64,000 bases of DNA, taken from an uncultured Bacilli bacterium. Its GTDB lineage: Bacteria > Bacillota_I > Bacilli_A > RF39 > UBA660. The notes beneath the pieces are model-generated. The model saw only the letters and a list, made by a program, of their open reading frames with translations. It was not told where the DNA came from and made no database searches. Positions 17,439 through 26,012 of the stretch are shown piece by piece. The stretch's first letter is position 1; each line of letters opens with the position of its first letter. A program made the position numbers and the translations under genes. Location of the stretch: positions 1 through 64,000 of the forward strand of contig CAKORX010000001.1 in assembly GCA_934101645.1 (NCBI GenBank), read 5' to 3'.

Positions 17439-19181
17439 CTATTTTTTAGCTTTTTCTTTATTTTTATTATTTACAAAAAATATTCCTATTAAAAATGGTA
17501 ATGTTGTAAATAGACCATATACATATCTGAATTCGCCCCATACAGGTGAAGCAATAAGCATTGTTATCCAAATTGTTACGCAAGGTAAAAATGGAATTAT
17601 ACCAAACTTTTTATTTTTAATAATAAAGCTAACTAGTAAAATTAATATTGTCCAAACACACAATCCTATACTCCACTGCATACAAAATAGTGGTAAATCA
17701 CGTGCTTCTCCTTTAGATAATATATCTTTAACTTTATCATTCGTTTTTGTATTCATTGTAATACCAAGATTATTTTCCCAAGTTGTATTTGATACACTCC
17801 AATAAACAACATTTGGATACCAATAGCCAAGAGTACTAATAAAATAGGCTTCCATAGCTGTTGGAAAATGTTTGAATAAAAGTTTTGTATACATTTTAGC
17901 ATAACCAAGTTTATTCTCATTAAACTCATCAATATTAAAACTTTTATTAAATTTAATGCCGTCAGAGACTACAGGATTATAACTAGTTGCAATAATTTCT
18001 GTAGGAAGAAGCTTATTTATCATTTTAATTTCTTTTTTTGTTAAAGTTTCACCTTTAGCTGCAACTCTACCAATTTGTTGTAATGGCATACCAATATATT
18101 CTGATGATGATGATTTGCTTATACCACACCAAGAGAATACTGGTCCTTTTACAAATATAAAAATTAATATAACGGACAAAAATGTTATTCCGAGCTTTTT
18201 AAAATCCGTTTTTAGTAAAATGAGTATTACTACAGCCAAAATTAAATATGCATAAATTGCATTATTTCTAAAGAAAACCGTAAATAATGATACAATGCCA
18301 AATGAAATCATATTTTTTATTTGTAAATTATCTTTATTCTCATATATTTTATAACATTCTGTAGTTAAAAGAAGTAAGAGTCCCGCAAATAAAACATCTT
18401 TCCACATTGTAATACTGTAATATCCATTCATTGAGGCAAATGCATAAAATAGTAATAATGCATAAGTTACTATTTTAGGACAGTTTCTTTTTCTTAAAAA
18501 TACTAATGTATACGTAAAAATTGATGATAAAATTAGCATTTGTGCTATCGATACGAATAAAACTCCCATATTCGGAATGCCATAAATACCATAACCAATT
18601 CTATAAAATAGTGACATAAATAAAATATGTAAAACAGGATGATGGTCACTAGTAATATTTAATCCATTTACAAACATTGAATATTCACCGATAGAGTCTG
18701 GAGACAAAGTACCAGGGAAATAAGTTAATAAATATATACTCCATACACCTAGCATTAATACCATAGAAATTATCACAAATAGTTTATTATTATATTTATA
18801 TGTAGCATTACTATTAATACTACATAATTTTTGTATTATGATATGAATAATACAAAAATAAAGTGGAAATAGTCCTATTAAATATATTAGACTACGAAAA
18901 GAAAAAATCTCTTTCCAAATATGTACACTATATATATTATAATAAGCATAAAAATTTCTTCCAAAAATTGTTAAAATGGAAAATATGCTTGCTAAAACGA
19001 TACTTGATATTTTGTATTCATCATTTTCAAATAACCATTTTTTATATAATATTAAAAATAAAACAAATACTGCAAATGAAAGCACATTATAACTTACCAT
19101 TATGTCCATTTTAATAAATGAAAAATACGTTATAAATGATAAAAATACAATTAATACATTTTTTAAATTATTCTTTGTCAT
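17439..19181 (-). CDS. Large polytopic membrane protein (DUF6020-like)
   Basis: About twelve membrane helices in 580 residues. The loop after the fourth to fifth helix (FPGTLSPDSIGEY, then TSDHHPVLHILFM) matches the signature I associate with DUF6020, an uncharacterised group resembling GT-C glycosyltransferases. Later loops carry PVFSWCGI, MPLQQIGRVAAKG and SPVWGEFRYVYGL. A transferase or flippase-like job in polymer assembly is inferred from fold and position only. It overlaps the downstream end of the GT4 gene by 14 bases. Confidence 0.7.
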   Translation of the reverse strand: MTKNNLKNVLIVFLSFITYFSFIKMDIMVSYNVLSFAVFVLFLILYKKWLFENDEYKISSIVLASIFSILTIFGRNFYAYYNIYSVHIWKEIFSFRSLIYLIGLFPLYFCIIHIIIQKLCSINSNATYKYNNKLFVIISMVLMLGVWSIYLLTYFPGTLSPDSIGEYSMFVNGLNITSDHHPVLHILFMSLFYRIGYGIYGIPNMGVLFVSIAQMLILSSIFTYTLVFLRKRNCPKIVTYALLLFYAFASMNGYYSITMWKDVLFAGLLLLLTTECYKIYENKDNLQIKNMISFGIVSLFTVFFRNNAIYAYLILAVVILILLKTDFKKLGITFLSVILIFIFVKGPVFSWCGISKSSSSEYIGMPLQQIGRVAAKGETLTKKEIKMINKLLPTEIIATSYNPVVSDGIKFNKSFNIDEFNENKLGYAKMYTKLLFKHFPTAMEAYFISTLGYWYPNVVYWSVSNTTWENNLGITMNTKTNDKVKDILSKGEARDLPLFCMQWSIGLCVWTILILLVSFIIKNKKFGIIPFLPCVTIWITMLIASPVWGEFRYVYGLFTTLPFLIGIFFVNNKNKEKAKK

Positions 19182-20220
19182 TATTTAACCTATCACCATA
19201 AGTTTTAAGAGCATTATCAAAAAACTTTTTCATTTTTAAGGAAATATTTTTCCACTGCCAATCTTGTATTTGACAGGCACTTTCTTGTTGTAATAATTTT
19301 ATATCATCTAAATTATTTATAAAATATTTGATTTTTTCTTTTAAACACTCCTTGGTTCTTTCTTCTAAAATATATTTTTTTTGTTTGTCTCCAAAAACCT
19401 CTTTAACAATTCCAACATCAGTAGTAATGATTGGAACTCCACAAGCCATCGATTCTAAAACTGGATTTGGCGTTCCTTCAATTTTAGACATACAAATATA
19501 TAAATCAATTTTGCTATAATAATCTACCATCTCATCGTGAGGTATCATTCTTTCTTTTCTATCAGCAAAATACATTTCAATAGGATAACCTTCTTTTATT
19601 AACTCTTCAATTGCAGGCTTAATCATTGTATTAACACCTTTAAAATCCTCTTTTCCTTTTTGCCATTCACTATTACCTACCCAGCCAATAACTAATTTTC
19701 TATTTTTTATATCATCAAATCTTTTTAAATTTTTTGGATAAAAATTGGATAAATCAACCCCATCAGTTATCTCACATTTTGGTTTTTTAATAAATTTTTC
19801 ATCACTATAAATATCAAGTAATTTTTTCGAAGATACATAATATTCGTTACACATCTTTAGCATGTTATTTGTCATATTTATTTCTTCATCTGTAGTTGAA
19901 TATAAATGATCATACACTGCTGTAGTAATTACCTTATGATTAAAATATTTTTCTAAAAACTCATCTTCCGAAGAAGTTAAAGCAATTGTGGATTTTTTAA
20001 AATAATCCATATATAAATCAAGTAGTTTTCCTCTCCAAAAAAAGTGAATTAAATCATAATCTTCAGCAAGTAGTAATGCTGAAACAAGATTATCATTAAA
20101 ATATTGAGTTGGTATTATTTTAAAATCATAATATTGTTTTAAATTTTTAGACACATTTCGAGCAATATTTGCAAAAGCCCAATTATCTGCATCAACAATC
20201 ATTGCTATTTTCTTTTTCAT
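19168..20220 (-). CDS. GT4-family glycosyltransferase
   Basis: A GT-B fold enzyme of 350 residues. N-terminal half: VDADNWAFANIARNVSK and DLIHFFWRG. C-terminal half: ITDGVDLSNFYP, VIGWVGNSEWQKGKEDFKG, then the retaining-GT4 donor motif ISKIEGTPNPVLESMACG with PIITTDVG. Cytosolic, likely adds one sugar of the repeat unit. Its ATG overlaps the pyruvyl transferase stop by four bases. Confidence 0.87.
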   Translation of the reverse strand: MKKKIAMIVDADNWAFANIARNVSKNLKQYYDFKIIPTQYFNDNLVSALLLAEDYDLIHFFWRGKLLDLYMDYFKKSTIALTSSEDEFLEKYFNHKVITTAVYDHLYSTTDEEINMTNNMLKMCNEYYVSSKKLLDIYSDEKFIKKPKCEITDGVDLSNFYPKNLKRFDDIKNRKLVIGWVGNSEWQKGKEDFKGVNTMIKPAIEELIKEGYPIEMYFADRKERMIPHDEMVDYYSKIDLYICMSKIEGTPNPVLESMACGVPIITTDVGIVKEVFGDKQKKYILEERTKECLKEKIKYFINNLDDIKLLQQESACQIQDWQWKNISLKMKKFFDNALKTYGDRLNNDKE

Positions 20221-21452
20221 TTAGACCTCCTCAATTTATTTTTAATTTTTCTTAAGAAAGAAAATAATGAATTAAATTTAAGTGCAAGTTTATAAGATCT
20301 GGAATTGGTAATTTGATATAACTGTGCATTAGTTTTCTCGAAATCATCCACTAATTTTTGAAAATTATTTTTATATAATTCATTTTCTTTCATTAATGCC
20401 TCATTTATTAAACTCTCTTTTTTTAATTCTTTTTCCTTTTCTTTAAGTAATTCATATCTTTCATTACTTTCTAAAGTTATTAATCTAACTTTTTCATTAA
20501 ATATTTTTTCAAAATTTTCTTTTTGTTTTACAAAATATTCATAATATAATTTACTATTTAAGTCTTTATCTTTATTAATTGGTTCATTCAAAAAATCCTT
20601 TATATTATTTAAAATAGTCTTTTTATATTTTACAAATTCATTAGGATTATCTTTTATGTTTTTAATTAGATTGTCATAATTTTTTTGAAATTCTTCTTTA
20701 GACACATAATTTACCATTTTTGTATATTTTGATAATCTATTACTAATATCGATATCAGTACCATCATAAACAAGAAGAACAGGAACTCCAAGAGCAAGAC
20801 AAGGAAGTGCACAATGAAGTCTTGTTGTTATTACCAACTTTGACGATTGATATGTTTTTAAAACATTTTCTACGTATGCAAATCTTTCTTCATAAGACAT
20901 ATTTGTATATTCCTTATCAACATGATGAGTCATAGTTATAACATTTTCATATTTTGCTTTTATATTTGCAGTAGTAAAATAATCCAAATCCACTAAACAA
21001 ATATTATCTGTTTTTTTCACATCTTTAAATTTCTCTAAAGTTAAAGTTGTGCAACCAGAAAAATAGTTTTTAATATTTTTTTCCTCTAAATACTTTTTTA
21101 CTACATCATCCCTTAGACCAATCGGCTCATATTTTTTTAAATAATCTAAAAAATAATTTGTAAAATAGCATGGCTCTTGATTTGATAATTCATCAGTTAA
21201 ATGAATAGATATAAAAAGTGGATAAATAAATGGTGATGGAGGAAAAGAACATTTATCATGATTATACCATCCACCAATAATGGCTTTTACTATTTCATTA
21301 TCATTTGTTGATGTGAATTCATTAAGTTTTTCTCTTTCAATATAATAATCAACTTGAGGTAACAATTTTTTTATTGAATAAGACTGAATATCATCACCTA
21401 AATTTGTTGTTTCTTTAAACACTACTAAACCATATTTCATTTTTACCTCCAT
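20217..21452 (-). CDS. Polysaccharide pyruvyl transferase with coiled-coil tail
   Basis: Residues 1-~300 match the polysaccharide pyruvyl transferase (CsaB-like) fold: FKETTNLGDDIQSYSI near the start, IGGWYNHDKC, GLRDDVVKKYL, and LVITTRLHCALPCLALGVPV with the conserved RLH. These enzymes transfer pyruvate from PEP to form a ketal on a sugar. Residues ~310-385 form a Lys/Glu-rich coiled coil, then a short basic tail; this extension is unusual for CsaB and may mediate complex formation (inference). ATG at the family-typical MKYGLVVFK (residue 5) is also possible. Confidence 0.85.
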   Translation of the reverse strand: MEVKMKYGLVVFKETTNLGDDIQSYSIKKLLPQVDYYIEREKLNEFTSTNDNEIVKAIIGGWYNHDKCSFPPSPFIYPLFISIHLTDELSNQEPCYFTNYFLDYLKKYEPIGLRDDVVKKYLEEKNIKNYFSGCTTLTLEKFKDVKKTDNICLVDLDYFTTANIKAKYENVITMTHHVDKEYTNMSYEERFAYVENVLKTYQSSKLVITTRLHCALPCLALGVPVLLVYDGTDIDISNRLSKYTKMVNYVSKEEFQKNYDNLIKNIKDNPNEFVKYKKTILNNIKDFLNEPINKDKDLNSKLYYEYFVKQKENFEKIFNEKVRLITLESNERYELLKEKEKELKKESLINEALMKENELYKNNFQKLVDDFEKTNAQLYQITNSRSYKLALKFNSLFSFLRKIKNKLRRSK

Positions 21453-23245
21453 TAACTCAAGAATTTTTCTATGCTTTCTTCAGAAAGCATATCGTATTCT
21501 TTTTTCCAATTTTTATATAATTTCATTACTTTTTCTTTATTTTCAAGGCAATATTTAGCTTTTTCATATATAGTTAAAACATCATCAGCCTTGTCTACTA
21601 CCAAATATTTTTCAAGTTCCGTTCCATCCCAATAGTGATGATTGTTACCAGTTATACAAGGAACTCCAAGTTCAAAACTCTCAAGTGGTATTAAAGGTGC
21701 ACATTCAGAGAAAGTAACATAAAAATTAATATCATTTTCTGCTATTCTTTCAAGTAATTTTTCTCTTGAAACATTGTTTTGAAGCCCTGTTATCGCAATG
21801 TTATAAACTTTAGCCATAACTTCAGTTTTAAAATTTATTGGAACGCAATCAATTCTTGCATTTTCAAATAAAGATGCCGCTCCAAGTTGATTATAAAAAT
21901 TTTTAACCCATCTATCACCTGAAGCATATAAACCTATTTTAGTTCCATTAGCTTTTTTTGTATTCTTATTTACTTTAGCTTTATCAATATGAACTGTATT
22001 ATAAATAAATTCAACGTTATAACCCTTTAATTTATAAAAATCATACATGCTCTTTTTAACAAAGCAAATACTTTTTATTACATTATTATCAAGTAAATTA
22101 AATATCGTTTTAAACATATCAAAATCATAATATTCTACATTCATAGCATTACTTCCATGCCAAATAACTTTTACTGTAATTTTAGAATTTAATTCTCTTA
22201 ATTTCTTAGCTATTTTATCCCAGCCGTATGCAAATGCACTAAAAACTACTAACCTAATTTTACTTTCAGCAATAATTTGTGCAATTGAGTTAATAAGTAT
22301 TTCATCTTCATATTGTTCTATACCAACCACATTTTCAAATAGTTCTTTCGTAGCATTTTTAGTTCCTAACCAATTATTATTGTAAAAAACTACATATTTT
22401 TCTTGACTATATTTGGAAAATTCATTTTTAAATGAATTTAATGCATTATTTCTCAATGTTTCTTTGTATCTATTTCTACGATATTTTACATAAGGATATA
22501 AAATAACTTTAGCTATATTTTTTAAAGTATGTTTTCCCCATACTAAAATATCCACTAAAAGATTTCCTACTTTTTTACCAAAAATCATTTCAAATTGAAT
22601 TCTTTTTTTGTCTTTCATAGGAAGCCAACTACCAATATAATAATGAATCATACAAGTATTTTCAGTAAACATATTATTTGTATCTAAACAGCTTATTGGA
22701 TAAAAATAATCTCTTGCATAAATCTTTATTCCATCTTTTAAAAGTTGATTATGCATATGATCGTATTTTAAACCATATTCTGTTTTTAAGATATTTCCAA
22801 GAAGTGTTGGAATTGAGAAGGAAAACATATTATCTTCATCAAAATCATTTTCTTTATAAAAGTCCCATAATTTATTAATTAATGGATGATTTTTATTTTT
22901 TGAATATAAAACTCCTACAGCAACATTAAATTCAGATTCCCAGCCAGCAAAAACCTCATCTTTAAATAGTTCATCTACATTTTTGGTTACAATCATGTCT
23001 GTATCAAAATATATTCCACCATATTCTTTTAAAGCATAAATTCTTGCTACATCACTTACAAATGCCCATTTTTTAGCCTCATATGCTTTTTTAGAAAAGT
23101 TTGTCATATTTACATCAAAATTTTGTTCATTCCATTCTATAATTTCAAAATCAGGTAAATATTTTTTCCAACTTTTAATACATTTTTTAGCAAGTTTTGG
23201 TAAAGGTTTTCCCCCAAACCAACAGTAATGTATATACTTTTTCAT
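21452..23245 (-). CDS. Fused glycosyltransferase: GT32-type plus GT-B domain
   Basis: Residues 1-~230 are a GT32/capsular transferase (KYIHYCWFGGKPLP, CIKSWKKYLPDFEIIEWNE, AFVSDVARIYALKEYGGIY then D81-T-D83). Residues ~275-597 look like a GT-B glycosyltransferase (VVFYNNNWLG, VIWHGSNAMNVEYYD, KIGLYASGDRWVKN, FSECAPLIPLESFELGVPC). The two halves are joined by a basic, possibly membrane-associating segment (VKYRRNRYKETLR). Such a bifunctional protein could add two consecutive sugars. It overlaps both neighbours by one base, within the coupled GT run. Confidence 0.82.
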   Translation of the reverse strand: MKKYIHYCWFGGKPLPKLAKKCIKSWKKYLPDFEIIEWNEQNFDVNMTNFSKKAYEAKKWAFVSDVARIYALKEYGGIYFDTDMIVTKNVDELFKDEVFAGWESEFNVAVGVLYSKNKNHPLINKLWDFYKENDFDEDNMFSFSIPTLLGNILKTEYGLKYDHMHNQLLKDGIKIYARDYFYPISCLDTNNMFTENTCMIHYYIGSWLPMKDKKRIQFEMIFGKKVGNLLVDILVWGKHTLKNIAKVILYPYVKYRRNRYKETLRNNALNSFKNEFSKYSQEKYVVFYNNNWLGTKNATKELFENVVGIEQYEDEILINSIAQIIAESKIRLVVFSAFAYGWDKIAKKLRELNSKITVKVIWHGSNAMNVEYYDFDMFKTIFNLLDNNVIKSICFVKKSMYDFYKLKGYNVEFIYNTVHIDKAKVNKNTKKANGTKIGLYASGDRWVKNFYNQLGAASLFENARIDCVPINFKTEVMAKVYNIAITGLQNNVSREKLLERIAENDINFYVTFSECAPLIPLESFELGVPCITGNNHHYWDGTELEKYLVVDKADDVLTIYEKAKYCLENKEKVMKLYKNWKKEYDMLSEESIEKFLS

Positions 23246-24324
23246 TATTCTTCCTCCACCTTATTTATAAATTCATTTAACATATAGTCGTTGTATTTTT
23301 TATAATTAAATCCATAATCAATTTTTTTATTTAAATTTTCATTAATAATATTTGCATTATCTTTAGCATTACTACTTAAAATATTAAAATAATTTCTTGT
23401 GTCAATAAAGCCATCACTCGTAGGCACTGTTGTATAAACATTTTTATTTAAAACCAAAGATTCTAAATAAATAACTGGAAAGCCTTCATAATATGAAGTT
23501 AATATTATAGCACTAGCATTTTTCATGTATTTATATGGATTAATATCAGATTTAACCATTTTAACATAATCATTAATATTATATTTTTCAATAAGTTTCT
23601 TAATATAACCTTCATCATTTCCAGAACCTAATATAGTTAAAAATGCATTTTTATTTAATTTAATTAAATTATTGAAGGTATCAATTAACAAATCAAAATT
23701 TTTAGATGTTTTATCAAGTCTTCCGACATAAAGAATATTTATTTTTTTATTATTAAAAATATCACATTTTTCTTTAGACAAATCAATTATTTTTTTACCA
23801 TCAATTAAATTATTCACTACATATGCTCTATTTTGTAAACTTGGATAAATTTTTATCATTTTATCCATAGATTCAGTTGAAACGAAAAATACTTTTTTAA
23901 ATTTGGTTAAATTTAATGTCAAAAAAAAGTTTTTTAGTTTTTGTAAATCATCTTTATACATTTGAGCATAATTACTATGTATATATAAAGAATTATTTTT
24001 CGAAGAAATCAAAGCAAGTTTACTACAAATAATTGAATATGTTGCATAAGAACAACTAAAGTAAAATTTATTATGATATTTTAAATAAAAACCAAGTCTT
24101 TTAGAAAAATTAATAATCTTTCTTTTTATAACATTTTTTGAAGTAGATATTTTATATTCAATAATATGAATTTTTGCATCGATAATCTGTAACAATGGTC
24201 CTTTTTTATCCTCCAAAAAAAGGTAGATATCATATTTATCTACTAATGAATTAAGAAGATTAACAAGTGCCTTCTCCATACCACCAATTTCTAAATTTTT
24301 ACTAAAAAATGCTACCTTTTTCAA
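23245..24324 (-). CDS. GT4-family glycosyltransferase
   Basis: GT-B enzyme of 359 residues: FSKNLEIGGMEKALVNLLN at the N-terminus, VVNNLIDGKKI and INILYVGRLDKTSKNFD at the domain boundary, FLTILGSGNDEGYI, and a donor site LTSYYEGFPVIYLESLVL. This is the classic retaining GT4 layout. Cytosolic; part of the run of translationally coupled transferases downstream of the ABC exporter genes. Confidence 0.88.
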   Translation of the reverse strand: MKKVAFFSKNLEIGGMEKALVNLLNSLVDKYDIYLFLEDKKGPLLQIIDAKIHIIEYKISTSKNVIKRKIINFSKRLGFYLKYHNKFYFSCSYATYSIICSKLALISSKNNSLYIHSNYAQMYKDDLQKLKNFFLTLNLTKFKKVFFVSTESMDKMIKIYPSLQNRAYVVNNLIDGKKIIDLSKEKCDIFNNKKINILYVGRLDKTSKNFDLLIDTFNNLIKLNKNAFLTILGSGNDEGYIKKLIEKYNINDYVKMVKSDINPYKYMKNASAIILTSYYEGFPVIYLESLVLNKNVYTTVPTSDGFIDTRNYFNILSSNAKDNANIINENLNKKIDYGFNYKKYNDYMLNEFINKVEEE

Positions 24325-24326
24325 AT

Positions 24327-25073
24327 TTATTTACCTTCCATAAATTTCAAATATTCATCACATACTTCTTTGCCGCCAATTTTTTGAACAACCCCATGTT
24401 CTATCCAAACTACGCTATCACATAATTTTTTTATTGATTCAGTTGAATGTGATACATAAAGCACTGTAGTTCCTCCACCTATCATATCCATCATTTTTCT
24501 TTCACTTTTTGCTTGAAATGCAATATCACCAACTGAAAGTATTTCATCTACTATAAGTATTTCAGGATCAACTATTGTAGCTATTGAAAATGCAAGTCTT
24601 GCTACCATACCTGAAGAAAAGTTTTGAACTGGCACATCAAGAAAATCTTTTAATTCAGAAAACTCAACTATTTCATTAAATTTTGAATCAATAAGTTCTT
24701 TAGAATACCCCATAACTGCACCATTTAAATAAATATTTTCTCTTGCCGTAAGTTGTGGGTCAAAACCTGCACCAAGTTCAATCATAGGGCAAATATTACC
24801 ATATGCTTTAACCACTCCTTCGGTAGGTTTCATAACACCAGCAACAACTTTTAAAAGTGTAGATTTTCCGGCTCCATTTGAACCAATAAAACCAACAACT
24901 TCACCCTTTTTTATATTTACATTTACATTTTTAAGTGCCCAAAACTCATTTTTAACTTTCTTTTTATGCTTACCCAAATCAACAAACCATTGTTTTAAAG
25001 AAAAACCTTTTTCTATTCCAAGGTTAAATTTCATGGAAACATTTTCTATTTCAATCATATTTTCTTTTTCCAT
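24327..25073 (-). CDS. tagH: ABC exporter ATPase, TagH-type
   Basis: The ATPase subunit of a polysaccharide/teichoic acid exporter: Walker A GFIGSNGAGKSTLLK, signature LDVPVQNFSSGMVARL, Walker B ILIVDEILSVGD, and H-loop YVSHSTESIKKLC. Length after correction is 248 residues, without the long C-terminal carbohydrate-binding domain seen in some homologues. Start 25073 is chosen because a perfect AAGGAGG lies eight bases upstream; the longer reading frame would run back into the permease gene. Works with the adjacent permease to move the lipid-linked polymer outward. Confidence 0.93.
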   Translation of the reverse strand: MEKENMIEIENVSMKFNLGIEKGFSLKQWFVDLGKHKKKVKNEFWALKNVNVNIKKGEVVGFIGSNGAGKSTLLKVVAGVMKPTEGVVKAYGNICPMIELGAGFDPQLTARENIYLNGAVMGYSKELIDSKFNEIVEFSELKDFLDVPVQNFSSGMVARLAFSIATIVDPEILIVDEILSVGDIAFQAKSERKMMDMIGGGTTVLYVSHSTESIKKLCDSVVWIEHGVVQKIGGKEVCDEYLKFMEGK

Positions 25074-25083
25074 AAATACCTCC

Positions 25084-25881
25084 TTAAACATAATAGATAA
25101 ATTTATCTTGTTTCTTCTTAAAGATAAATATTCCAAGTAAGAAAATAATTAGTGCAGAAGCTCCGCAACCAGCAAATTGTCCAAGAGTTGGAGTATTATG
25201 ATACAAGATTATTGTTCTTGCGAAGTTAATAATTTGATACATTGGATTAAACTTCATTAAAAATTGAATTGTATGACTTCCTATGGCACTTATATCATAC
25301 ATTACTGGAGTAAGATAATTCCATATTGTTAAAATAATTCCATAAATATAAAACATGTCTCTTAAAAATACAGATACAGTAGACAAAATAAATCCCATTC
25401 CAACAGTAAATAAAAATAAACAAATAAACGAATATGGAAGCAATATATGTTGCCAACATAATCCAGTACCTGTAGCAAGTATTACGATATAAAGTGGTAT
25501 TAATGTAAGTAAAAAGTTAATACCTACAAATATGCATTTTGAAAGTGGAAAAATATACTTAGGAATATAAACTTTATTAATTAAACTAAAGTTTCCTACA
25601 ACACTACTCATTGCAAGGTTACTAGCTTCACTAAAATAATTAAAATATGTAAGCCCAATAAGTAAATATGCAAGATAACTTACTCCCGGAGTTGAAAATT
25701 TAAACACGTTAGAAAAAACTACTGCCATAACAGCCATCATAAGTATGGGATAAAGAAGACTCCAAAGTACTCCTAAAACACTTCTTTTGTATTTTACTTT
25801 AAAATCTCTTGAGACAAGTTGTTCAAGCAAAAAAGAATATTTTTTGTAAACATATTTTAAATTATTAATTATTTTTTTCAT
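25084..25881 (-). CDS. tagG: ABC exporter permease, TagG-type
   Basis: An ABC-2 family permease of 265 residues with six membrane helices; the N-terminal amphipathic part (SRDFKVKYKRSVLGVLWSLL) and LRDMFYIYGIILTIWNYLTPVMY are characteristic of polysaccharide/teichoic acid exporters. First gene of the long GT operon, with a promoter directly upstream and GAGGAAA ahead of the ATG. Pairs with TagH. Confidence 0.93.
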   Translation of the reverse strand: MKKIINNLKYVYKKYSFLLEQLVSRDFKVKYKRSVLGVLWSLLYPILMMAVMAVVFSNVFKFSTPGVSYLAYLLIGLTYFNYFSEASNLAMSSVVGNFSLINKVYIPKYIFPLSKCIFVGINFLLTLIPLYIVILATGTGLCWQHILLPYSFICLFLFTVGMGFILSTVSVFLRDMFYIYGIILTIWNYLTPVMYDISAIGSHTIQFLMKFNPMYQIINFARTIILYHNTPTLGQFAGCGASALIIFLLGIFIFKKKQDKFIYYV

Positions 25882-25902
25882 ATACTTTATTTCCTCTAAA
25901 TA

Positions 25903-25931
25903 ATTATACTAAAATTAATCTAATGTAGCAA
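25903..25931 (-). promoter_or_regulatory. Sigma-A promoter of the polysaccharide operon
   Basis: On the minus strand TTGCTA (25931-25926) and TATAAT (25908-25903) are 17 bases apart. Transcription would begin about 15 bases before the tagG ATG and run through the overlapping genes tagG, tagH and the glycosyltransferases. Confidence 0.75.
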
Positions 25932-25974
25932 GTTTTAAAGCAAAAAATGGTATTTTATATAGTTGCATAGTTTC

Positions 25975-26006
25975 AAAAAAATCACTTAACATCAAAATTA
26001 AGTGAT
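25975..26006 (-). terminator. Terminator of the surface protein gene
   Basis: A 9-bp perfect stem (25981-25989 with 25998-26006) followed on the minus strand by a T-run, right after the stop at 26013. It isolates the surface protein gene from the downstream tagG promoter. Confidence 0.85.
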
Positions 26007-26012
26007 TAATTA

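Noticed and set aside
25074..25136. Longer tagH start overlapping tagG
   Set aside because: A perfect AAGGAGG sits ahead of ATG 25073, where family similarity begins.
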